Shown one piece after another: positions 60,078-64,000 of a DNA stretch of 64,000 nt. Source of the stretch: Pseudomonas sp. H9 (lineage in GTDB: Bacteria > Pseudomonadota > Gammaproteobacteria > Pseudomonadales > Pseudomonadaceae); contig NZ_SMOK01000011.1 of assembly GCF_004353925.1 (NCBI RefSeq), positions 496,001 through 560,000 on the forward strand, in the 5' to 3' direction. The translations under genes and the position numbers were made by a program. Each line of letters opens with the position of its first letter. Position 1 is the first letter of the stretch. The notes under the pieces are model-generated. The model saw nothing but the letters and a program-made list of their open reading frames with translations, had not been told where the DNA came from and made no database searches.

Positions 60078-61697
60078 ATGGACCGTCTGCTCGATTCGCT
60101 GTTTCCCACCGCCAACCAGATCCCCGAGGCCTACCGCCTGGGCGAACCGCTGGAGCAACGCGAGTACCTGGTCAACGGCCAGTTGCAACGCTGGGACGGG
60201 CCACTGGCCACGGTGCGCAGCCCAGTGTGGCTCAAGGAGGGCGACGAGGAATGCCAGGTTATCCTCGGCAGTGCCCCGCTGCTGGATGCCGACACCGCCC
60301 TCACCGCTCTGGATGCCGCCGTTCACGCTTATGACAAAGGCCGCGGCCTGTGGCCAACCCTGCGGGTGGCCGAGCGTATCCAGCATGTCGAAACCTTCCT
60401 GGGCAAAATGCGTGAACAGCGTGAGGCGGTGGTCAAGCTGCTGATGTGGGAGATCGGCAAGAACCTGAAAGACTCGGAAAAAGAGTTCGACCGCACCTGC
60501 GACTACATCGTCGACACCATCAATGCCCTCAAGGAACTGGACCGCCGCTCCAGCCGCTTCGAACTCGAACAAGACACCCTCGGTCAAATCCGCCGCGCGC
60601 CGCTGGGTGTGGCGCTGTGCATGGGCCCGTATAACTACCCGTTGAACGAAACCTTCACCACCTTGATCCCGGCGCTGATCATGGGCAACACCGTGGTGTT
60701 CAAACCGGCCAAGTTCGGCGTACTGCTGATTCGCCCACTGCTGGAAGCGTTCCGCGACAGTTTCCCGGCGGGCGTGATCAACGTTATCTATGGTCGCGGC
60801 CGCGAGACTGTCAGCGCCTTGATGGCCAGCGGCAAAATTGATGTGTTCGCCTTTATCGGCACCAACAAGGCCGCCAGCGACCTGAAAAAGCTGCACCCAC
60901 GCCCTCACCGCCTGCGTGCCGCCCTCGGCCTGGATGCCAAGAACCCAGGTATCGTGCTGCCTGAAGTCGACCTGGATAATGCCGTCAACGAAGCGGTTAC
61001 CGGCGCCCTGTCGTTCAACGGTCAGCGGTGCACAGCGCTGAAGATTCTGTTTGTCCACGAAGCCGTGGTCGACAGCTTTCTCGACAAGTTCCAGCGCAAA
61101 CTGGCCGCCCTCAAACCAGGCATGCCCTGGGAACCCGGTGTGAGCCTGACGCCACTGCCTGAGGCCGGTAAAATCGACTACCTCAACGGCCTGGTCGCCG
61201 ACGCTGTCGACAAAGGCGCTCGGGTGCTCAACGAAGGCGGTGGCAGCAGCCGTGGCTCGTTCTTCTATCCTGCCTTGCTCTACCCGGTTAGCGCGCAGAT
61301 GCGTGTGTACCAGGAAGAACAGTTCGGCCCGGTAGTACCTGTGGTGCCCTACCGTGACCTGAACACTGTCATCGATTATGTCCTCGACTCCGACTTCGGC
61401 CAGCAGTTGAGCATATTCGGCACCAACCCGGCAGAAGTCGGGCGCCTGGTCGATACCTTCGCCAACCAGGTCGGGCGTATCAACCTCAACGCTCAATGCC
61501 AGCGTGGCCCCGACACCTACCCGTTCAACGGCCGGAAGAACTCCGCCGAGGGCACCTTGTCTGTCCACGACGCCCTGCGCGTGTTCTCGATCCGTACCCT
61601 GGTGGCGACCAAGTTTCAGGAGAGCAACAAGCAGTTGATCAGCGACATCATCCGCAACCGTGACTCGAGTTTCCTGACCACCGATTACATTTTCTGA
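60078..61697 (+). CDS. NADP-dependent glyceraldehyde-3-phosphate dehydrogenase (GapN)-like aldehyde dehydrogenase
   Basis: A 539-aa aldehyde dehydrogenase superfamily member. NAD(P) and active-site regions are recognisable: GVALCMGPYNYPLNETFTTLIPALIMGNTVVFKPA in pieces, FAFIGTNKAASDL, and the catalytic Cys in LSFNGQRCTALKI. QEEQFGPVVPVVPY and PFNGRKNSAEGTL fit non-phosphorylating GAPDH. The usual general-base motif ELGG is replaced by ALGLDAKNPGIV, so the canonical Glu is not where expected. GAGG lies upstream of the ATG at 60078; ATG 60027 is an alternative. The likely reaction is glyceraldehyde-3-phosphate to 3-phosphoglycerate with NADPH formation. It is followed by a strong dyad. Confidence 0.8.
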   Translation: MDRLLDSLFPTANQIPEAYRLGEPLEQREYLVNGQLQRWDGPLATVRSPVWLKEGDEECQVILGSAPLLDADTALTALDAAVHAYDKGRGLWPTLRVAERIQHVETFLGKMREQREAVVKLLMWEIGKNLKDSEKEFDRTCDYIVDTINALKELDRRSSRFELEQDTLGQIRRAPLGVALCMGPYNYPLNETFTTLIPALIMGNTVVFKPAKFGVLLIRPLLEAFRDSFPAGVINVIYGRGRETVSALMASGKIDVFAFIGTNKAASDLKKLHPRPHRLRAALGLDAKNPGIVLPEVDLDNAVNEAVTGALSFNGQRCTALKILFVHEAVVDSFLDKFQRKLAALKPGMPWEPGVSLTPLPEAGKIDYLNGLVADAVDKGARVLNEGGGSSRGSFFYPALLYPVSAQMRVYQEEQFGPVVPVVPYRDLNTVIDYVLDSDFGQQLSIFGTNPAEVGRLVDTFANQVGRINLNAQCQRGPDTYPFNGRKNSAEGTLSVHDALRVFSIRTLVATKFQESNKQLISDIIRNRDSSFLTTDYIF

Positions 61698-61738
61698 CTG
61701 CCGTCCGTCCTGCGCTGCGGATTTTGATTTGCCGAACC

Positions 61739-61768
61739 CGCGAAACTGTACAAACATACAGTTTCGCG
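61739..61768. promoter_or_regulatory. 30-nt perfect dyad containing a LexA-box-like site
   Basis: A 12-bp stem, CGCGAAACTGTA (61739-61750) with TACAGTTTCGCG (61757-61768), surrounds CAAACA. Within it, CTGTACAAACATACAG (61746-61761) matches the CTG-N10-CAG pattern of the proteobacterial SOS box. There is no T-run, so a terminator for the preceding gene is less likely. It ends 37 nt before the VOC gene. Confidence 0.5.
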
Positions 61769-61805
61769 CCCTCCACTTCGCGGCGCGCTAAGGAGGATCT
61801 ACAAA

Positions 61806-62273
61806 ATGGCCGTCAAACCAATCCCCGAAGGACAACACAGCATCACCCCTTACCTGGGCATCAAGGATGCCGGTAAAGCCATCGAGTTCTATAAAGCCGC
61901 GTTTGGCGCGGTCGAGATGTTCCGTCTGGAAAGCCCGGATGGCCGTATCGGCCATGCCGAGCTGAAAATCGGCGACTCGTCACTGATGCTGGCCGACCCT
62001 TGCGACATGGAAGGTGGCCTGGTCAGCAGCCAGTCACTCGGCGGTGCGGCCATTGGCTTGCACCTGTATGTCGAGGATGTCGATGCACGCTTTGCCCAAG
62101 CCATCAAGGCCGGCGCCACCCAACTGCGGGCCGTGGAAAACCAGTTCTACGGTGATCGTAGCGGTACCTTGAAAGACCCGTTCGGCAATCTCTGGTTTAT
62201 CTCCTCGCACGTTGAGGATGTGTCGGTGGAAGAAATTCGCGCACGCGCCGCCAAGTTGTTTGCTGGGAGTTGA
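61806..62273 (+). CDS. VOC-superfamily protein, PhnB/glyoxalase-like
   Basis: A 155-aa vicinal oxygen chelate protein. It starts MAVKPIPEGQHSITPYLGIKDAGKAIEFYKAAFGAVEMFRLE in pieces, with SLMLADPCDMEGGLVSS and the second half VEDVDARFAQAIKAGA, then YGDRSGTLKDPFGNLWFISSHVED. This is the YcjR/PhnB-type subgroup of glyoxalase-fold proteins often called bleomycin-resistance-like. AGGAGG lies 9 nt before the ATG. It follows the LexA-box-like dyad. The substrate is unknown. Confidence 0.9.
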   Translation: MAVKPIPEGQHSITPYLGIKDAGKAIEFYKAAFGAVEMFRLESPDGRIGHAELKIGDSSLMLADPCDMEGGLVSSQSLGGAAIGLHLYVEDVDARFAQAIKAGATQLRAVENQFYGDRSGTLKDPFGNLWFISSHVEDVSVEEIRARAAKLFAGS

Positions 62274-62289
62274 AAGCGATAAGCTTCAA

Positions 62290-62326
62290 GCTGCAAGTAC
62301 GCGCACGCCTCTACTTGCAGCTTTTC
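62290..62326 (+). terminator. Stem-loop terminator after the VOC gene
   Basis: AGCTGCAAGTA (62290-62300) and TACTTGCAGCT (62313-62323) form an 11-bp stem with a 12-nt loop, followed by TTTT-like residues (CTTTTCG). Further GCTTGCAGCTTGC repeats follow. It begins 17 nt after the stop codon. Confidence 0.6.
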
Positions 62327-62360
62327 GCTTGCAGCTTGCGGCTGCGACTAAAGGACTTTC

Positions 62361-63554
62361 ATGCGAATCATTGAAAAGAATGCCGCGTTGGTGCGTACGC
62401 TCACCCCTGCTGAGGATGAGTTGCTAGCCAATTTTGCTCAGGGTCAGTTGAGCGGCCCGCGCCTGCTGCAGGCCAACCAGCTATTGCTCAAGATCCGCGC
62501 TGCCGGGCACTGGCTGGCATGCGATTGCCGACCGCGCGCGCTACTGGTGCTCAACGTCAATCTCAATGGCAACACCGGCACGCTGTTTCTGAAAAACAAC
62601 CCCGGCACCGTCGAGCACGCGCCTGGCTGCGCCTTTACCAAGGACGAGCGTGAGCCTGCTCGTGGGCAAGATGCCGACCCGCAACCCGCCGCCTGGTTGC
62701 CGCCCGATACGCCCTTGCGCCTGATCAGCGACTTTCGCCGTGCCGCCCCCGGCACCACCGGAGAACCAGGTGATGGCGGTGACAAACGCGAACAACACCG
62801 TTTGCTGTCATTGCTGCTGACCTTGATCGAAGCCGGTGGCCTGAACGTTTATGCCACACACCTGAAAAAAGACCTCTCCGGGCAGTTTGCCGAGCTGCGC
62901 AGTGTCGCTAGTCGTTATCCGTTGATTGAGCGGGTGCCGGCCAGCAACTACCTGGAAACGCGCCTGGACATGAAGCACATGATGATGCTCAAGACACGCT
63001 TGCGTGACTCCAGCGCCTTCGGCAATCACCGCCGCTACGGCCTGATGCTCGACTGCGTCAGCCAGATCAAAACGCGCAAGGTCTACAACGAACGCAGCGA
63101 AGACGGCTTCGATTTCCAGGGGCATCACTTGTTGTGGGGTGGCAGCAAGACCTCAGGGCCACTACTGGCCCTGGCTATCTATTCACCGGCCAGTGCCGGT
63201 AGCCATTTCTATGAGCTGATTCATGTAGCCAGTGTCCCAGTGCTGTCACGCGGGCTTTTCTTCCCGGTCTACCGCGATGAAGAACGTGAGCCGTTGAAGA
63301 TGCTCATTTCGCTGATTGACTGGATGGCCAGCAAAGGTGTGCGGGTGATCCTGCGCCGCCCAGTGATAGGTGGCCAGGGCACGGATGCGTTGGTGCTCAG
63401 TTCCGACCAGGACCGTGTCTTGTCGGTATCGCTCAGCGCACAGCCGCAGGGGCCGGAGCCTGAGGGCGAAACCTTCAAGCGCTACGCCGATTTCAAGAGC
63501 CTGGATACCTTCCGCAAGTACGTGGCGGGTTTCTTCATGCGCGGGCGTGAATAA
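62361..63554 (+). CDS. Hypothetical protein, 397 aa
   Basis: I do not recognise a family with confidence. The protein begins MRIIEKNAALVRTLTPAEDELLANFAQGQL and has several Cys/His positions early (WLACDCRP, HAPGCAF) that could bind a metal. A long polar stretch follows at about 95-140. The middle contains SQIKTRKVYNERSEDGFDFQGHHLLWGGSKTSGPLLALAIYS in pieces, and the end FMRGRE. No signal peptide or membrane segment is seen. The start is 7 nt after a purine-rich AAAGGA. It is convergent with the sigma-54 regulator gene, with a hairpin at its stop. Confidence 0.75.
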   Translation: MRIIEKNAALVRTLTPAEDELLANFAQGQLSGPRLLQANQLLLKIRAAGHWLACDCRPRALLVLNVNLNGNTGTLFLKNNPGTVEHAPGCAFTKDEREPARGQDADPQPAAWLPPDTPLRLISDFRRAAPGTTGEPGDGGDKREQHRLLSLLLTLIEAGGLNVYATHLKKDLSGQFAELRSVASRYPLIERVPASNYLETRLDMKHMMMLKTRLRDSSAFGNHRRYGLMLDCVSQIKTRKVYNERSEDGFDFQGHHLLWGGSKTSGPLLALAIYSPASAGSHFYELIHVASVPVLSRGLFFPVYRDEEREPLKMLISLIDWMASKGVRVILRRPVIGGQGTDALVLSSDQDRVLSVSLSAQPQGPEPEGETFKRYADFKSLDTFRKYVAGFFMRGRE

Positions 63555-63589
63555 TCGCGGGGCAACCAACCCAAGGTAAGCCCCGCGAT
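63554..63589. terminator. REP-like bidirectional hairpin at a convergent gene end
   Basis: ATCGCGGGGC (63554-63563) and GCCCCGCGAT (63580-63589) form a perfect 10-bp stem with a 16-nt loop. It begins in the stop codon of the hypothetical gene and ends 2 nt from the regulator stop. The arm ATCGCGGGGC is the distal part of the REP core, so it may be a REP remnant that works as a terminator for both genes. Confidence 0.6.
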
Positions 63590-63591
63590 GT

Positions 63592-64000
63592 TTACCACTG
63601 ACGCTTGTCTGGTCGGGTCAGCCCAAGCTTCTCGATGCGGTAGCGCAACATGTCCCGACTCAGCCCCAACAGCCGCGCCGACTTGGTGACGTTCCAGTCG
63701 GTGCGGTCGAGCATCTTGCGCACCATTTCCCGCTCCACCTCAGGCAGGCTGGTCGAGGTCGGGACCTCTCCGATGCCCTGGATTTCGTGCGGCACCGCTG
63801 CTGTCGGCAACTCAAACGGTTCATCGACCAGGCTCATGCAGACGTTGAGCTGGTGCGGCGCAATTTCCTCGCTCGGTGCCAACAACACGGTTTGCTCCAG
63901 CATGTTGCGCAGCTCACGAACGTTGCCCGGCCAACTGTAATTGAGCAGCAGCTCTTCGGCCTCGGGGCTGAAGTACAGGTGCGATTTGCCATAACGCTTG
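63592..64000 (-). CDS. Sigma-54-dependent transcriptional regulator, C-terminal part
   Basis: The gene runs off the right edge; the last 135 codons are visible. The frame begins with the end of the AAA+ domain (SHLYFSPEAEELLLNYSWPGNVRELRNML), whose WPGNVREL motif is diagnostic of the NtrC family. After a linker comes a Fis-type helix-turn-helix, REMVRKMLDRTDWNVTKSARLLGLSRDMLRYRIEKLGL in pieces. Whether a receiver or another sensory domain lies at the N-terminus cannot be seen. It should activate RpoN-dependent promoters. No target is evident. Confidence 0.92.
   Translation of the reverse strand, partial: KRYGKSHLYFSPEAEELLLNYSWPGNVRELRNMLEQTVLLAPSEEIAPHQLNVCMSLVDEPFELPTAAVPHEIQGIGEVPTSTSLPEVEREMVRKMLDRTDWNVTKSARLLGLSRDMLRYRIEKLGLTRPDKRQW

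Noticed and set aside
59901..61757. A 618-codon open frame on the minus strand
   Set aside because: It is antisense to the clearly recognisable aldehyde dehydrogenase gene and its translation has no family features.

Overview
The window looks like a chromosomal segment of a fluorescent-type Pseudomonas (P. putida / P. fluorescens group). The reasons are high GC, GC-rich third positions, Pseudomonas-type REP palindromes with the core GGAGCGGGCTTGCCCCGCG, and gene sets typical of that genus (an sdaA/sdaC serine locus, a WcaJ-type exopolysaccharide locus, a DUF6543/LRR protein). No rRNA, tRNA, CRISPR array or intact insertion sequence was seen. All similarity statements rest on recognition of motifs, not on searches.

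Layout. 1-1734 (minus): start of a membrane sensor, a periplasmic binding protein and an OmpR-type regulator, one signalling operon. 1804-10787: a catabolic-looking region: TetR regulator, class II aldolase and a solute-binding protein on minus; a perfect 39-bp palindrome; then an Old Yellow Enzyme/Fe-S oxidoreductase, an XRE-cupin regulator and an enoyl-CoA hydratase on plus; then an amidase and an MHS-type transporter on minus.

11021-20888 (plus) is the most unusual part: nine tightly packed, often overlapping genes that look like an NRPS-independent biosynthetic cluster. In order: an archaeal-type asparagine synthetase homologue (class II aaRS fold), an SsuD-like LLM flavin monooxygenase, an MFS exporter, a B12-binding protein like glutamate mutase S, an ATP-grasp ligase, a PP-loop ATPase, a homologue of glutamate mutase catalytic subunit E with all the active-site residues I can recall, a second ATP-grasp ligase and a PanB-like hydroxymethyltransferase. 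A convergent MocR-type regulator (20885-22279) closes it. My inference is a small amino-acid or peptide-like product built on a 3-methylaspartate-type unit, possibly amidated, oxidised and ligated, then exported.

22557-27651: a DUF3313-like lipoprotein, an OsmC-family protein, and a serine uptake/deamination locus (transporter, L-serine dehydratase, divergent LysR regulator). 27670-52948: a large exopolysaccharide locus in three transcriptional blocks: glycosyltransferases, acetyltransferases, a GMC oxidoreductase with a small Tat-signal partner and Wzx on minus; Wzy-like polymerase, a glycoside hydrolase and GalE on plus; tyrosine kinase, Wzz-like, outer-membrane beta-barrel and Wza-like export proteins on minus. 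A 58-aa protein with an exosortase-like tail, a GT61 glycosyltransferase and a GNAT-like acyltransferase follow. The order resembles what I remember of the P. putida Pea cluster. A 141-bp MITE interrupts the block.

53361-64000: a 1281-aa DUF6543/LRR protein, a CHASE-GGDEF-EAL protein, a GapN-like aldehyde dehydrogenase, a VOC-family protein preceded by a LexA-box-like dyad, a hypothetical protein, and the C-terminus of a sigma-54-dependent regulator running off the right edge.
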